A stretch of DNA of 64,000 bases from the NCBI GenBank assembly GCA_025408445.1, contig JANYIZ010000046.1, positions 1-64,000 of the forward strand, read 5' to 3'. Positions within the stretch are counted from its first letter, which is position 1; each line of letters starts with the position of its first letter. Below are positions 23,173 to 33,853 of this stretch, piece after piece. This DNA is from Frigoribacterium sp. (GTDB taxonomy: Bacteria > Actinomycetota > Actinomycetes > Actinomycetales > Microbacteriaceae). The notes under the pieces were generated by a model. The model saw only the letters and a program-made list of their open reading frames with translations, made no database searches and was not told the origin of the DNA. The position numbers and the translations under genes are program-made.

Positions 23173-25992
23173 TCAGCTCTTGCGCTTGTCCTGGGCGCGC
23201 CGTTCCGCGCGGTTGGCAGGGGCTGCACCGCCACTGTTCTGGCCGAATGTGCCACGCTGGCCCTCAGCGGTGGCGGCCTTACCGAAGGAGGACCCACCGC
23301 CCGACGCATCCTGCGCCTCCTGGGCCTTCGCCGTGGACGCCCGGTCGAGCTGACCGCGCGCATTGCGCACCTCCACCTCGCCCTGATTGTCGGCGTTGGG
23401 TGCGGAGTAGCTGAGACGATCGACGGGAGCGGCGTTGCCGGTGAGTCCTTTGGCAGCCACGGTCGGAACAGCAGCAGTGGCCTCTCCTCCTCCGGTCACT
23501 TCGACCTCGAGGTTGAACAGGAAGCCAACGGACTCTTCGCGGATCTGCCCCATCATGCTCTGATAGAGAGCGAAACCCTCACGCTGGTACTCGACCAGCG
23601 GATCGCGCTGAGCCATCGCGCGCAGACCGATTCCATCTTTGAGGTAGTCCATCTCGTAAAGGTGGTCGCGCCAGCGACGATCGATTACCGAGAGCACGAC
23701 GCGACGCTCGAGCTCGCGCATGGCGGGCTCTCCGAGGGCGGTCGTGCGTGCCGCATACTGCACCCGGGCATCTGACAGAATCTCCTCGGTGAGGAAACCG
23801 GTGGTCACCTTGTTGCGCGATCCCGCCTCGCTGAGCAGTTCATCGATTGTGATCGACACCGGATACAGCGTGCCAAGTTCGGTCCACAGTGCTTCGAAGT
23901 CCCAGTCGTCGGCGTGTCCGTCTGAGGTGTGCACGTCCACGACCTCGGTGATCACGTCTTCGAGGAACTTTGAGGTGCGGTCCTGAAGGTCGTCGCCCTC
24001 GAGGATGTGCCGGCGGTCGCCGTAGATCGCCTCCCGTTGGCGGTTGAGCACGTCGTCGTATTTCAGCACATTCTTGCGGATCTCCGCGTTGCGTGACTCC
24101 ACCTGGCCTTGGGCGCTTCGGATCGCGCGGCTCACGACCTTCGACTCGATCGCCAGGTCCTCCGGCACACTCCCCCGGCCCATGAGGGATTCCGCGGCCG
24201 CAGAGTTGAACAGCCGCATGAGATCGTCGGTGAGAGACAGGTAAAACCTGCTCTCGCCCGGGTCACCCTGGCGACCGGAGCGACCACGCAGTTGGTTGTC
24301 GATGCGGCGCGACTCGTGGCGTTCGGTACCGAGCACGTAAAGCCCACCGGCCGAGACGACCTTGTCGGCTTCCTCCTGCACGACGCTCTTGACCCGGTCG
24401 AAGACGGTAACCCACTCCGTCTCGTACTCCTCCGGAGTGTCGATCGGGCTGAGGCCGCGCTGGTTCATTTCGGCCACGGCGAGGAACTCGGCATTGCCGC
24501 CGAGCATCACGTCAGTGCCGCGCCCCGCCATATTGGTGGCGACGGTGACGGATCCGAGGCGGCCGGCCTGGGCCACTATCGCGGCCTCGCGGGCGTGATT
24601 CTTGGCGTTGAGCACCTCGTGCTTCACGCCACGCTTGGCGAGGAGCTTCGAGAGGTATTCGCTCTTCTCGACGCTCGTCGTGCCCACGAGCACGGGCTGA
24701 CCCGTGTCGTGCCGCTTGACGATGTCTTCCACCACCTGGCCGAACTTGGCCTCCTCGTTCTTGTAGACGAGGTCGGACTGGTCGATGCGCAGCATGGGCT
24801 TGTTGGTGGGGATGGAGACCACGCCGAGCTTGTAGGTGCTCATGAACTCGGCGGCCTCGGTCTCGGCCGTACCGGTCATGCCCGAGAGCTTCTTATACAG
24901 CCGGAAATAGTTTTGAAGGGTCACGGTGGCGAGGGTCTGGTTCTCGGCCTTGACCTCGACGTTCTCTTTCGCCTCGATCGCCTGGTGGATGCCCTCGTTG
25001 TAGCGACGGCCCATCAGGATACGGCCGGTGTGCTCGTCGACGATGAGCACTTCGCCGTTCATCACGACGTAGTCCTTGTCTTTTTTGAACAGCGCGGATG
25101 CCTTGATCGAGTTGTTGAGGAACGAGATAAGCGGAGTGTTGGCAGATTCGTACAGGTTGTCGATGCCGAGGTAGTCCTCGACCTTTTCGATACCGGGCTC
25201 GAGTACGCCGACGGTGCGCTTCTTCTCGTCGACCTCGTAGTCGACATCCGGAACGAGCTTCGTTGCGAGGTTCGCAAACTCCGCAAACCAGCGATTGGCT
25301 TCGCCGGAGGCGGGACCCGAGATGATGAGCGGGGTGCGAGCCTCATCGATGAGAATCGAGTCGACCTCGTCGACGATCGCGTAATTGTGCCCACGCTGCA
25401 CCATGTCGCTGGCCTGCCAGGCCATGTTGTCGCGAAGATAATCGAACCCGAACTCGTTGTTCGTTCCGTAGGTGATGTCGGCCTCGTACTGCTCACGCCG
25501 CTCGAGCGGAGTCTGGCCGGAGAGGATGACACCGGTGGACATTCCGAGCGCGCGAAAAATACGGCCCATGAGCTCGGACTGGTAACTCGCGAGGTAATCG
25601 TTGACCGTGATCACATGCACGCCACGGGATGGGATGGCGTTGAGGTAGGCCGCGAGGGTCGCGACGAGCGTCTTGCCCTCGCCGGTCTTCATCTCGGCGA
25701 TGTTGCCGAGATGAAGCGCCGCGCCACCCATGAGCTGCACATCGAAGTGACGCATACCAAGGGTGCGCTTGGCTGCCTCACGCACGGCGGCGAACGCTTC
25801 CGGCAGCAGGTCTTCCAGCGACTCGCCGTTCGAATACCGCTCGCGAAACTCTACGGTCTCCTTCTTCAGGTCCTCGTCACTGAGTTCGCTGAAGTCATCT
25901 TCCAGGTGATTGACCGCTTGCGCATACCGGTCCAGTCGTCGAAGGACTCGACCCTCGCCGACACGGAGGACCTTCTCGAGAACGTTGGCCAC
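23173..25992 (-). CDS. secA: Preprotein translocase ATPase SecA
   Basis: 939 residues from a GTG with GGAG upstream; nine additional residues before it would overlap that ribosome-binding site. Motor motifs are present: MKTGEGKTL (Walker A), [19 protein letters not shown] (DEAD region), [15 protein letters not shown], and [11 protein letters not shown] with [11 protein letters not shown] in the second RecA fold. The C-terminal 90 residues are low-complexity and lack the cysteine-rich zinc finger, as in actinobacterial SecA1. It drives Sec-dependent export at the SecYEG channel. It is followed upstream by hpf in the conserved order. Confidence 0.98.
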   Translation of the reverse strand: MANVLEKVLRVGEGRVLRRLDRYAQAVNHLEDDFSELSDEDLKKETVEFRERYSNGESLEDLLPEAFAAVREAAKRTLGMRHFDVQLMGGAALHLGNIAEMKTGEGKTLVATLAAYLNAIPSRGVHVITVNDYLASYQSELMGRIFRALGMSTGVILSGQTPLERREQYEADITYGTNNEFGFDYLRDNMAWQASDMVQRGHNYAIVDEVDSILIDEARTPLIISGPASGEANRWFAEFANLATKLVPDVDYEVDEKKRTVGVLEPGIEKVEDYLGIDNLYESANTPLISFLNNSIKASALFKKDKDYVVMNGEVLIVDEHTGRILMGRRYNEGIHQAIEAKENVEVKAENQTLATVTLQNYFRLYKKLSGMTGTAETEAAEFMSTYKLGVVSIPTNKPMLRIDQSDLVYKNEEAKFGQVVEDIVKRHDTGQPVLVGTTSVEKSEYLSKLLAKRGVKHEVLNAKNHAREAAIVAQAGRLGSVTVATNMAGRGTDVMLGGNAEFLAVAEMNQRGLSPIDTPEEYETEWVTVFDRVKSVVQEEADKVVSAGGLYVLGTERHESRRIDNQLRGRSGRQGDPGESRFYLSLTDDLMRLFNSAAAESLMGRGSVPEDLAIESKVVSRAIRSAQGQVESRNAEIRKNVLKYDDVLNRQREAIYGDRRHILEGDDLQDRTSKFLEDVITEVVDVHTSDGHADDWDFEALWTELGTLYPVSITIDELLSEAGSRNKVTTGFLTEEILSDARVQYAARTTALGEPAMRELERRVVLSVIDRRWRDHLYEMDYLKDGIGLRAMAQRDPLVEYQREGFALYQSMMGQIREESVGFLFNLEVEVTGGGEATAAVPTVAAKGLTGNAAPVDRLSYSAPNADNQGEVEVRNARGQLDRASTAKAQEAQDASGGGSSFGKAATAEGQRGTFGQNSGGAAPANRAERRAQDKRKS

Positions 25993-26141
25993 TGCTAACT
26001 CCAGATGAATGGGGGACACGCCACGACAGCACCGCGGAGCGGGGCCTGTGACCAGTTCGTAATAGTAACAAGACTAGCCGGTGGCATAGCCGACGGTCTG
26101 GCCCGTCCGCGCAGTGAGGTCGCCCCGCGGATAACCCAGAA

Positions 26142-26171
26142 GTGGGGCCACCGCGTGTGCAGTGACCCCAC
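26142..26171 (-). terminator. Stem-loop between hpf and secA
   Basis: GTGGGGTCAC/GTGGCCCCAC stem, one mismatched pair (a T-G wobble) and a 10-nt loop, 35 bp after the hpf stop codon. There is no T-tract, so it may be a weak terminator or a transcript-end stabiliser. Confidence 0.55.
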
Positions 26172-26205
26172 AGCTTTGGTGCGGACGGCCTGTTCTTTGC
26201 CAGCC

Positions 26206-26898
26206 TCAGCCGCGCATTTTGCGCGACCCCGCGGGCTCCTGCAGTTCGCTCGTGGAATCGTCGAGGCCGATGACGCCGTAGTCCCAGCCCTTTCGGCGAT
26301 AGACGACGCTCGGGCGATCGGTTTCCGCGTCCATGAACAGGTAGAAGTCGTGCCCGACGAGTTCCATATGGTAAAGAGCGTCATCCACCGTCATCGGAAC
26401 CTGCGCGAACACCTTCTTGCGGATGACTACAGGGCTCCACGCCGCCTCCTCGTCCTCCGGGATCGCATCTTCAATCACGGCAATGGAACCGGTGCGCACC
26501 TTCTCCATCACAGCAGCATCCGCGGGTGTCACGTCGGTGCCCCCGAAGCCACCGGCGGTCCCTTCGCGAATCGAGGCCGGTCGATGCTGTCCTCGGTGCA
26601 CCTTCTGGCGGTCCTTCGCCCGACGCAGTCGCTCGACGAGTTTGTCGAGTGCGAGATCAAGAGCGACGTACTTGTCGGATCCGTTGGACTCCGCCCGCAC
26701 GAGCGGTCCCGGTCCGATCAGGGTGAGTTCGACCCGATCGTCACCGCTTGACCCGTTCTTCTCGTTGTGGCGGCTCACCTTGACTTCGAAAGCGAGGGCC
26801 TTGTCTGCAAGATGGAGGACCTTCTCGGCCTTCTCGGTCGCATATGACCGAAATCGATCCGTGATTCCCACGTTGCGGCCGTTGATGGAAATTTCCAT
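26206..26898 (-). CDS. hpf: Long-form ribosome hibernation-promoting factor
   Basis: 230 residues from ATG 26898, which is preceded by GGGGAG. The N-terminal 105 residues are the HPF/YfiA double-stranded-RNA-binding-like domain (MEISINGRNVGITDRFRSYA). A disordered linker leads to the C-terminal dimerisation domain (SVVYRRKGWDYGVIGLDD), which marks the long form that makes 100S ribosomes. The neighbours secA and comF match the mycobacterial order. Confidence 0.96.
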   Translation of the reverse strand: MEISINGRNVGITDRFRSYATEKAEKVLHLADKALAFEVKVSRHNEKNGSSGDDRVELTLIGPGPLVRAESNGSDKYVALDLALDKLVERLRRAKDRQKVHRGQHRPASIREGTAGGFGGTDVTPADAAVMEKVRTGSIAVIEDAIPEDEEAAWSPVVIRKKVFAQVPMTVDDALYHMELVGHDFYLFMDAETDRPSVVYRRKGWDYGVIGLDDSTSELQEPAGSRKMRG

Positions 26899-26988
26899 GG
26901 CACTCCCCAGTTCCTGTTGAGTTGACGGCACGTCGCCCGGGTGAACCAGGCGATAATTCCGCGCCTCTTTTGCCCACCGTAGTCCTCG

Positions 26989-27702
26989 TCAGGCGTCGAT
27001 GTCACGGCTTATCTCGAGCTCTGATGACAAACCCAGCGAATGCCGAGGCGTCGCCGCGAGTACGGCTGCGCCCACCACCTCCGCGCCGCCATCACGCAGT
27101 GAGCGAATGACCTCGGCGAGGGTCGCACCCGTGGTGACGACGTCGTCGAGCACCAGAAAACTTCGTCCATTCAGCGGTCTACTCGCCGCCATCGAACCGA
27201 CAAGATTCACGGCACGCTGCGCCCTATCGAGAGTCTTTTGGCTTGCCCTCTCGTGCAGGTTGACGAGCACCGACACGGGTCGTGGCAGGCCAGCGGCCCG
27301 CGCGAGCAGTCGCACCGGATCGTAGCCGCGCCGCCGGAAAGACGCGCGGTTCACCGGGGGAATCGCGAGTTCCACCGAGCCGGTAACGGAGGAGCCCACC
27401 TGAAGCATGGAGCTGGAGACCGCGCTCCACAGCGGCACTGCCAGCGCTCGTGCAACATCCGTGCGCCCCTGCTCTTTGAGGCCGAGGATGGCGCGGCGCG
27501 GCACTCCGTCATAGGCGAGTGCAGCCCACACTGGCGTGCCGTCGTCGAGAGGTCGCGCGAACGGGCGCGGCTGCAACTGCCCGCGGCATCCCGAGCAGAG
27601 AGCGCGATCGTCGACATCACAGCCGGCACAGGCGAGGGGCAAAACGACCGCCAGGGCATCGAGAACGGCCTCCCGCAGCGAATCAGGAATCGTGAGTGCC
27701 AT
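26989..27702 (-). CDS. comF: ComF-family phosphoribosyltransferase-like protein
   Basis: 237 residues from ATG 27702. A four-cysteine zinc ribbon (CAGCDVDDRALCSGC, residues 25-39) precedes a type I phosphoribosyltransferase fold whose PRPP loop is LVLDDVVTTGATL. The middle has RRRGYDPVRLLAR, typical of the family. ComF proteins assist DNA uptake in competent bacteria; in actinobacteria the role is unclear. It ends 90 bp before hpf. Confidence 0.9.
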   Translation of the reverse strand: MALTIPDSLREAVLDALAVVLPLACAGCDVDDRALCSGCRGQLQPRPFARPLDDGTPVWAALAYDGVPRRAILGLKEQGRTDVARALAVPLWSAVSSSMLQVGSSVTGSVELAIPPVNRASFRRRGYDPVRLLARAAGLPRPVSVLVNLHERASQKTLDRAQRAVNLVGSMAASRPLNGRSFLVLDDVVTTGATLAEVIRSLRDGGAEVVGAAVLAATPRHSLGLSSELEISRDIDA

Positions 27703-27790
27703 GACCGGAGTCTGCCCGTACCGTCGGCGCGGCATCACCGTGTCGGCACCGGTCGGAGGACGCCACCGGCGGTTGGGAGGCTGTGCAGGA

Positions 27791-29479
27791 CTAGCGCTGG
27801 GTGGCGATGAAGTCCACGGCGACCTTGGCCGACTGCCAGCTGCTTCCGCCCCAGCTGTAGAGAGTGGAGTCGTCGCGACCGAGCACGTGCAGTCCGTTCT
27901 CGCCCTTGTTGCCGCCGACGATCTGGCGAGAGGGAACGAGCGAGCTGAGCGCCGTCTTCTGCCCACCGATCGCATACAGCTCGACCCTCGATTGACCGTC
28001 GGCGGTGAGAAGGGTGCCGACCGTCCACTGGTCGACCCAGGTCGCGTCGACGGCCACGCCGTTGCCGAGTGAGACGTCGACTACCGCCGGGCCGATTCCT
28101 GTCGGTTCGAGCTTTTCGTTGCGCAGGATCGCCGCCACCATGAGTCTCGGTCCCGTGGGGGTAGACAGGAGCATGAGCACTCGAGCACCTTCCCGCGACA
28201 CGGCGAGGGAGATCATCTGCGATCCGTCCTGCAACTTTGCAGAAATGGGGTGGGCCGTGCCGGACGGGTCGTAGACGTTGATCGCGTTCGGCGCGCTTTT
28301 CGGCACCGACCAGGTGTATCCGGCCTCGTCGAGTGACGGAGCGATGAGATCCGGGCGCGGATCGATGAGAGCCACCGTGCCCGTCTTGCGCACAACTGAG
28401 ACCCCCGCGCTGCCGAGAACAGCGACCTCCTGCTGGTCGGATGAGATCGTGGCATCCCGCGGACCGAGAGAGAGCACTTTAGTGCTGATTCCCGCAAGAT
28501 CGGCGACGCGGTTGTTTGCGTAGAAGCCGAACTCTTTCCTGCGCAGCACGAGCGCTTGGCTGTTGACGGAGAAGTCGACCTGCGGACCGGCCGTTCCCGG
28601 GTCGTCGGCCTGCACGGGGGCGCCCTGGATCGACAGGCGCACCTGCGAGATGCTCGATACTGACCGCAGGCTCTGGGAGAGCTGCAGGTACATGTTCTGG
28701 CGGTCACGCGCGCTGGCCACGAGTGCCTCCTTCGAGAGGTCCACCTGGGCTACACCGTCGGCCGGGGTGATGACGCTGCCAGCATCCGAGAGCTTTGTGC
28801 CGTCCGGGAACCGGGAGAAGGCCGCCCCCTTTAGCCAGTCCGGCGGCCCGGCGAGAAGCGCGGTCACGATTCGGGTCGAGGCCGTACCGATCGGGTACCA
28901 GCGCACGTCGGGTACGAAATACTGGTTCTGCTGATCGAGAAAGTAGAGCGGATACTGTCGGAAAATGCGCTCGAAGGTCTGGTCTGCGAGCACGATGCCA
29001 TCCGATGCCGCACTGATGCGCCACTGGTTGCCTTCCTTCACAAAGGAAAACGGCAGGGTGAATGACTGACTGGTCTGCGAGTAGGCACCCGTGCTGTCGA
29101 CCGTGGCCAGTGTGTCGAACGAATACGCGAGCGAAGCAGCACCGAGCTGGCTGATACTCGGCGTGCCGGAACGCACCTGCACGCTTTGGCGCGGATCCCA
29201 CTTGGTCTTGAAATCGGAAGAGAGAAACTGCTTGGATACGGCGTAGCCGCCAGTCGCCGAGGTGAATGACGCGACGAACCCGCGGAGGATACTCTGCTGG
29301 CTCGCTCCCGCCTCCGGACCTTGCGGATTGAATGCGATGTTCGAGCCGGTGCTGTCTTCGCTCAGCGACAGCCCGGCATTCACCGGTCCGGAGCCGGGGA
29401 TACCCACACATCCGGTGAGCGCGAGAAGCATGGCGGCGATCACCGCGGCCAGGACTCCCGGTCGGCGGTGGTCACGCAT
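27791..29479 (-). CDS. lpqB: Lipoprotein LpqB
   Basis: 562 residues. The signal peptide ends in the lipobox LALTGC with lipidated C24. A GerMN domain (about 130-330) and a C-terminal beta-propeller-like half follow. LpqB is known to interact with the MtrB extracellular domain and adjust MtrA signalling. The ATG lies 8 bp inside the mtrB stop, with GAGGAGG ahead, so the genes are translationally coupled. Confidence 0.95.
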   Translation of the reverse strand: MRDHRRPGVLAAVIAAMLLALTGCVGIPGSGPVNAGLSLSEDSTGSNIAFNPQGPEAGASQQSILRGFVASFTSATGGYAVSKQFLSSDFKTKWDPRQSVQVRSGTPSISQLGAASLAYSFDTLATVDSTGAYSQTSQSFTLPFSFVKEGNQWRISAASDGIVLADQTFERIFRQYPLYFLDQQNQYFVPDVRWYPIGTASTRIVTALLAGPPDWLKGAAFSRFPDGTKLSDAGSVITPADGVAQVDLSKEALVASARDRQNMYLQLSQSLRSVSSISQVRLSIQGAPVQADDPGTAGPQVDFSVNSQALVLRRKEFGFYANNRVADLAGISTKVLSLGPRDATISSDQQEVAVLGSAGVSVVRKTGTVALIDPRPDLIAPSLDEAGYTWSVPKSAPNAINVYDPSGTAHPISAKLQDGSQMISLAVSREGARVLMLLSTPTGPRLMVAAILRNEKLEPTGIGPAVVDVSLGNGVAVDATWVDQWTVGTLLTADGQSRVELYAIGGQKTALSSLVPSRQIVGGNKGENGLHVLGRDDSTLYSWGGSSWQSAKVAVDFIATQR

Positions 29480-31079
29480 CGCGCACCTCCTCGATATGAA
29501 CGGCGTCGTCCGGGGGCAGTTCGAGTGGTGATGAGACGATCGCACGGCCGCGTTCCCGGGGCAGGGTCAGCCGAAAGCACGTGCCGATGCCGAGTTCCGA
29601 CCACACTTCGAGTCGACCGTCGTGCAGCGTCGCATCCTCCAGCGAGATCGCCAGGCCGAGACCGGTGCCCCCGATAGTGCGCTGGCGGGAGGGGTCTGCT
29701 CGCCAAAAGCGATCGAAGACCCGCGAGACATCCGCCGCTTTCATGCCGATGCCGTAGTCACGCACTGTGAGCGCTATCGCTGTCGCGTTGCTATCGACCA
29801 TCACGACGATCGGTTTGCCTTCACCGTGCTCCACCGCATTACCGAGCAGATTGCGCAGCACGCGACGAATGCGACGGGCATCGATCTCCGCCTCGAAATA
29901 GCCGCCGGGCGCGACGAAACGCAGCGAGGAGCCGCGCTGTTCGGCGAGCGGCTGCATCCCCTCGACCGCATCTTCGACCAGCCGCACGAGGTTGGTTGGT
30001 TCCAGTTCGAGCTCCACGGCGCCCGCGTCATAGCGGCTTACCTCGAGGAGATCGGCAAGCAGCACTTCGAACCGTTGCACCTGGGTGTGCAGAAGTTCCG
30101 CAGTGCGCGCCGTCGCAGGAGCGAAGTCATCCCGATGGTCGTAGAGAACGTCACCCGCCAGCCGGATGGTGGTCAGCGGCGTGCGCAGCTCGTGCGAGAC
30201 ATCCGACACGAACCGCTGCTGAAGGCGCGACAGCTCCGCAAGCTTGGTGATCTGGTGCTGGAGGCTATCGGCCATGCCATTGAATGAGCGGGCGAGGGTG
30301 GCGATCACGTCGTCCCCCCGCTCCGGAATGCGCTGCTCCAACTGGCCAGCGGCCAGCTTCTCACTGGTTTCTGCGGCGAGCCTGATCGGCCCGACAACGA
30401 GCCGCACCACCGTATAGGTGACCGCGCCGATCAGCAGCACGAGCGCGAGTCCGCCGAGGGCGAGGGTCTGTTGCACATATCCAAGGGTCGTCTGAACCGA
30501 GGAAAGGTCATAGACCAGGTACAGCTCGTAGCTGCCAGCAGTCGGCACGCGCACCTGCGATCCGACGACGAGAGCCGGCGAGCCATCCGGCAGCGTCGCC
30601 GACTGGTACTGCACGTGCGCAACGTCCTTGACCACTCTCGCCCGGAGGGAATCGGTGACGACACTGTCGGGGAAGTTCGTGGACGACACCGGCTGCATGT
30701 TCTGCGGCGTCTCGGCCTGCCCCGGCGTGCGTTTGATGGCGAACTTGGTACTGGCCGGAGCGGTGGTCGACGGCAGAAACTTGTCGGTTACGGAGTTCGC
30801 CACGATATCGAGCTCGACCGTCGGCGCCTGGTCATTGGCCGGCTGCGCCGCATCGAAAGTGCTCTGGGCCTGGTTGTGGATGGTGCGGGCTTCCTGTTGT
30901 ACCTGGATGCTCCGCGACGCAAACAGGTTGTTGGAGATGCTCACCGAGAGGAATGCCCCGATCACGATGACTGCGAATCCGGAGAGCAGCACGGTGATCG
31001 CGACCGTACGGAATTGGAGCGAGCCCCGCCAGAATCGCAGGAGACGGTCGATGTAGGAGCGCCAGTCAAAGCTATTCAC
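29472..31079 (-). CDS. mtrB: Sensor histidine kinase MtrB
   Basis: 535 residues. Two membrane helices (about 24-47 and 204-226) enclose a large extracytoplasmic domain. HAMP follows (about 228-280), then the HisKA box FVSDVSHELRTPLTTIRLAG and a HATPase domain (NLLGNAVEHGEGK, DYGIGM, GGTGLGLAIS). It phosphorylates MtrA and links cell-wall state to division and osmotic genes. It lies 46 bp after mtrA. Confidence 0.97.
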   Translation of the reverse strand: MNSFDWRSYIDRLLRFWRGSLQFRTVAITVLLSGFAVIVIGAFLSVSISNNLFASRSIQVQQEARTIHNQAQSTFDAAQPANDQAPTVELDIVANSVTDKFLPSTTAPASTKFAIKRTPGQAETPQNMQPVSSTNFPDSVVTDSLRARVVKDVAHVQYQSATLPDGSPALVVGSQVRVPTAGSYELYLVYDLSSVQTTLGYVQQTLALGGLALVLLIGAVTYTVVRLVVGPIRLAAETSEKLAAGQLEQRIPERGDDVIATLARSFNGMADSLQHQITKLAELSRLQQRFVSDVSHELRTPLTTIRLAGDVLYDHRDDFAPATARTAELLHTQVQRFEVLLADLLEVSRYDAGAVELELEPTNLVRLVEDAVEGMQPLAEQRGSSLRFVAPGGYFEAEIDARRIRRVLRNLLGNAVEHGEGKPIVVMVDSNATAIALTVRDYGIGMKAADVSRVFDRFWRADPSRQRTIGGTGLGLAISLEDATLHDGRLEVWSELGIGTCFRLTLPRERGRAIVSSPLELPPDDAVHIEEVRDA

Positions 31080-31125
31080 GTTCGAGGCTCTTCCCGGCCG
31101 GACTTTCCGCAGTTCATAGCTTGGT

Positions 31126-31809
31126 TCAGTTGCTTGAGCCCGCGCGATAGCCGACTCCGCGCACGGTCATGACGATGCGCGGGTTGTCCGGATCTTCTTC
31201 TACCTTGGCGCGCAGGCGTTGCACGTGCACGTTCACGAGTCGGGTATCGGCCTTGTAGTGATAGCCCCAGACCTGTTCGAGCAGCATCTCGCGCGTGAAG
31301 ACCTGTTGCGGGTTGAGAGCCAGCGCGAGAAGAAGCTCGAACTCCAGCGGCGTGAGGTTGATTTTCGTCGTGCCGCGCTTCACTTCGTGGCCAGCGACAT
31401 CCAGCTGAAGGTCACCCACCTGGAGCAGGTTGGTGGCAGCGGTCGGCGTCGGACGCAGGCGGGTGCGGATGCGGGCGACAAGTTCTTTGGGATTGAAAGG
31501 CTTGACGACGTAGTCGTCGGCTCCGCTCTCGAGCCCGCGCACGACGTCCGTTGAATCGGACTTGGCGGTGAGCATGATAATCGGCACGCCGGATTCAGTG
31601 CGGATCTCCGCGCAGACCTGGATGCCGTCTTTTCCTGGCAGCATGAGGTCGAGCAGCACGAGATCGGGCTTCGTCTCGCGAAAAGCGGCGAGCGCGAGAC
31701 TGCCGTCTCCGCAGAAGGAAGGTTCGAATCCCTCGGAGCGAAGCACGATTCCGATCATTTCCGCGAGGGCGGTGTCATCATCGACTACGAGAATGCGTGC
31801 GGTCATCAT
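31126..31809 (-). CDS. mtrA: Response regulator MtrA
   Basis: 227 residues of the OmpR/PhoB type. The phosphorylated aspartate is D54 in LVLLDLMLPG, with DDD at 10-12 and the signalling lysine in VVKPFNP. The C-terminal winged helix contains LLEQVWGYHYKADTRLVNVH and the final VRGVGYRAG. First gene of mtrA-mtrB-lpqB. The start is one of two adjacent ATG codons. Confidence 0.98.
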   Translation of the reverse strand: MMTARILVVDDDTALAEMIGIVLRSEGFEPSFCGDGSLALAAFRETKPDLVLLDLMLPGKDGIQVCAEIRTESGVPIIMLTAKSDSTDVVRGLESGADDYVVKPFNPKELVARIRTRLRPTPTAATNLLQVGDLQLDVAGHEVKRGTTKINLTPLEFELLLALALNPQQVFTREMLLEQVWGYHYKADTRLVNVHVQRLRAKVEEDPDNPRIVMTVRGVGYRAGSSN

Positions 31810-31961
31810 CCGGTCTTCATGTGGCGGTTCGGGTCTGAGACAGGCTCAGCTGCTTTCGCATAAGAGTAGTCGAGTGTGGAAGCATAATCCCATGGGCTGG
31901 AGAGCTCCCGGACGCTGAACGCCCGGACCGTTAATCCTGTGGCGCGACGAGGGGATCACGA

Positions 31962-33191
31962 GTGACCGACGAACAGAAGTGGGCGAGCCCGGGGGCAGCA
32001 GTGCCACCCAGCGGCGGCGCCGTGCCTCCGATCATGCCTCCGGTGGGGCAACCGGTCTACCCGCGCTTCATCGGCCAGAACTCCGGCGCGGGAAGCGGCT
32101 ACGCCTATTCTGGCGGCGCGCAACCGGGCTGGACCCCGCCGCCGAAGCCGGGCCTCATCCCCCTGCGTCCACTCGATCTCGGCACGATCCTCGGTGCGTC
32201 TTTCCGGGTGCTTCGTCGTAACCCGAAGCCCACCTTCGGCGCGGCGCTGCTCATCCAGGGCAGCGTCTACCTAGTGCTGATCCTCGCGGTGGCCGGGGTC
32301 ACTTTCACTGCCGTCTCACGTGTGAATTCGAGCACCAGCCAGAACACAGACCAGATCACGGCCGGTGCGACCGGGCTCATCGTCGTGGCCTCGATCATCC
32401 CAGCGCTGCTCGCCGTGATCGCCTCGGCCGTGCTGCAGGGCATCATCGTGCTCGAGGTCTCGAGCGGCGCCGTCGGCGAGAAACTGACGCTTCGGGCCCT
32501 CTGGACAAGGGCTCGGGGCCGCATCGGAGCGCTGATCGGCTGGGCCGCGCTGGTCGTGCTTGCCTTGACGGTCGTGCTCGGTGTCATCGTGGTCATCATT
32601 GTGTTGCTCGTGGTCAGCCTCGGCACCGGAGGGGTCATCGCCGCAGTGCTGATCGGCTTCCTCGCGTCCATCGGTCTCGCGGTCGTCTACGTTTGGCTGA
32701 GCACCAAGCTCTCCCTGGTGGCGAGCGTGCTCATGATCGAGCGTCTCAGCATCCGCGAGTCCGTGGCCCGCTCCTGGTCGCTCACGGAGGGGTATTTCTG
32801 GCGCACCTTCGGAATCACGCTTCTCGTGGCAGCGATTATCGGTTTCGTGAGCCAGGTGGCTTCGATTCCCCTTTCCATCGTCACCCAGTTCGCAACGGTG
32901 CTCTTCGACCCCCAGGGCCAGAAGGGCAGCGGAGTGACCGTGCTTCTCGTGGTGGTCGGCCTGCTTGCGGTCGTGATCGCCGTCGTGATCCAGTCCATCA
33001 CCTCCGTGGTGCAGTCGGCCACGACGGGACTGATCTACCTCGACCTGCGCATCCGGAAGGAGGGGCTCGACCTCGAACTGGTGCGCTATGTCGAGGCGAA
33101 GCAGTCGGGGAACGCGAATGCGGTCAGCCCGCTGCTGCACGGCGCTCCGGTCGCGCCGGCGCCGGTTCCTGACGGGTCTCCGTGGGCCTGA
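31962..33191 (+). CDS. Polytopic membrane protein with proline-rich N-terminus
   Basis: 409 residues from a GTG with GAGG upstream. Residues 1-70 are Gly/Pro/Tyr-rich and lack structure, followed by six or so hydrophobic helices in two blocks (about 100-240 and 260-350). The arrangement resembles the glycerophosphoryl-diester-phosphodiesterase membrane domain family. It is first in an operon with DUF4129, DUF4350, MoxR and DUF58 genes and is divergent from mtrA. The role of the operon is unknown; these proteins probably form an envelope-associated AAA system. Confidence 0.8.
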   Translation: MTDEQKWASPGAAVPPSGGAVPPIMPPVGQPVYPRFIGQNSGAGSGYAYSGGAQPGWTPPPKPGLIPLRPLDLGTILGASFRVLRRNPKPTFGAALLIQGSVYLVLILAVAGVTFTAVSRVNSSTSQNTDQITAGATGLIVVASIIPALLAVIASAVLQGIIVLEVSSGAVGEKLTLRALWTRARGRIGALIGWAALVVLALTVVLGVIVVIIVLLVVSLGTGGVIAAVLIGFLASIGLAVVYVWLSTKLSLVASVLMIERLSIRESVARSWSLTEGYFWRTFGITLLVAAIIGFVSQVASIPLSIVTQFATVLFDPQGQKGSGVTVLLVVVGLLAVVIAVVIQSITSVVQSATTGLIYLDLRIRKEGLDLELVRYVEAKQSGNANAVSPLLHGAPVAPAPVPDGSPWA

Positions 33192-33853
33192 TCGCGACGA
33201 CTCTCGCCCTGGTGCGACTCGATGTGCCGGTGACTCCGGACTCCGCTGAGGGCCAGCGGTGGATCATCCAGGAGCTCTCGAAACCGGAATACCGGGCCGC
33301 CCAACCGACCTGGTTCGACCGCGCGTCGAAGGCATTCTGGGACTGGCTGCAGTCGCTGAAGATCGACGGGGGGCCCGGCGTCCAGGGCCCGATCCTGATA
33401 ATCGCACTAATCGTCGTGGTCGCTGCCCTCGTCGCGGCTTTCTTCATCTTCGGCGCCCCGAGGCTCAATCGTCGAAGCGCGGGAGGCGGTGCGTTGTTCG
33501 GCGACGACGATGCGCGGGATGCTTCCGCGATGCGCCGTTCCGCCGAGGAGGCCGCGGCCCGGGCGGACTGGGTGCTCGCCATCGAGGAGATCTTCCGCTC
33601 GATCGCCCGCGGGCTCGCCGAACGTACGCTGGTCACGGTCTCCCCCGGCACCACCGCACGGGACTTCGCGCTCCGCGCAGGTACGGTGCTACCCGCCTTC
33701 TCGGAGCGGCTCTCGGCCGCGGCATCCGCTTTCGACGACGTGCGCTACCTCAGCCGGGCGGGTACCGAAGCGGTCTACCGCTCGGCCTCAGCCCTTGAGA
33801 GCGACCTGCGCGCGGCCCGTGCGGCATTGTCGTCCGCGGTCACGACCCCGTGA
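33182..33853 (+). CDS. DUF4129-domain membrane protein
   Basis: 223 residues from a GTG that overlaps the previous stop by 10 bp. One membrane helix (about 70-92) is followed by the DUF4129 domain (WVLAIEEIFRSIARGLAE, then SPGTTARDFALRAG, ending in DDVRYLSRAG). DUF4129 proteins occur with DUF58/MoxR and transglutaminase-like genes. It overlaps the next gene by 4 bp. Confidence 0.85.
   Translation: MGLIATTLALVRLDVPVTPDSAEGQRWIIQELSKPEYRAAQPTWFDRASKAFWDWLQSLKIDGGPGVQGPILIIALIVVVAALVAAFFIFGAPRLNRRSAGGGALFGDDDARDASAMRRSAEEAAARADWVLAIEEIFRSIARGLAERTLVTVSPGTTARDFALRAGTVLPAFSERLSAAASAFDDVRYLSRAGTEAVYRSASALESDLRAARAALSSAVTTP

Noticed and set aside
24109-25998. Long plus-strand open frame opposite secA
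   Set aside because: Shadow of the SecA reading frame; no ribosome-binding site and no recognisable motif.
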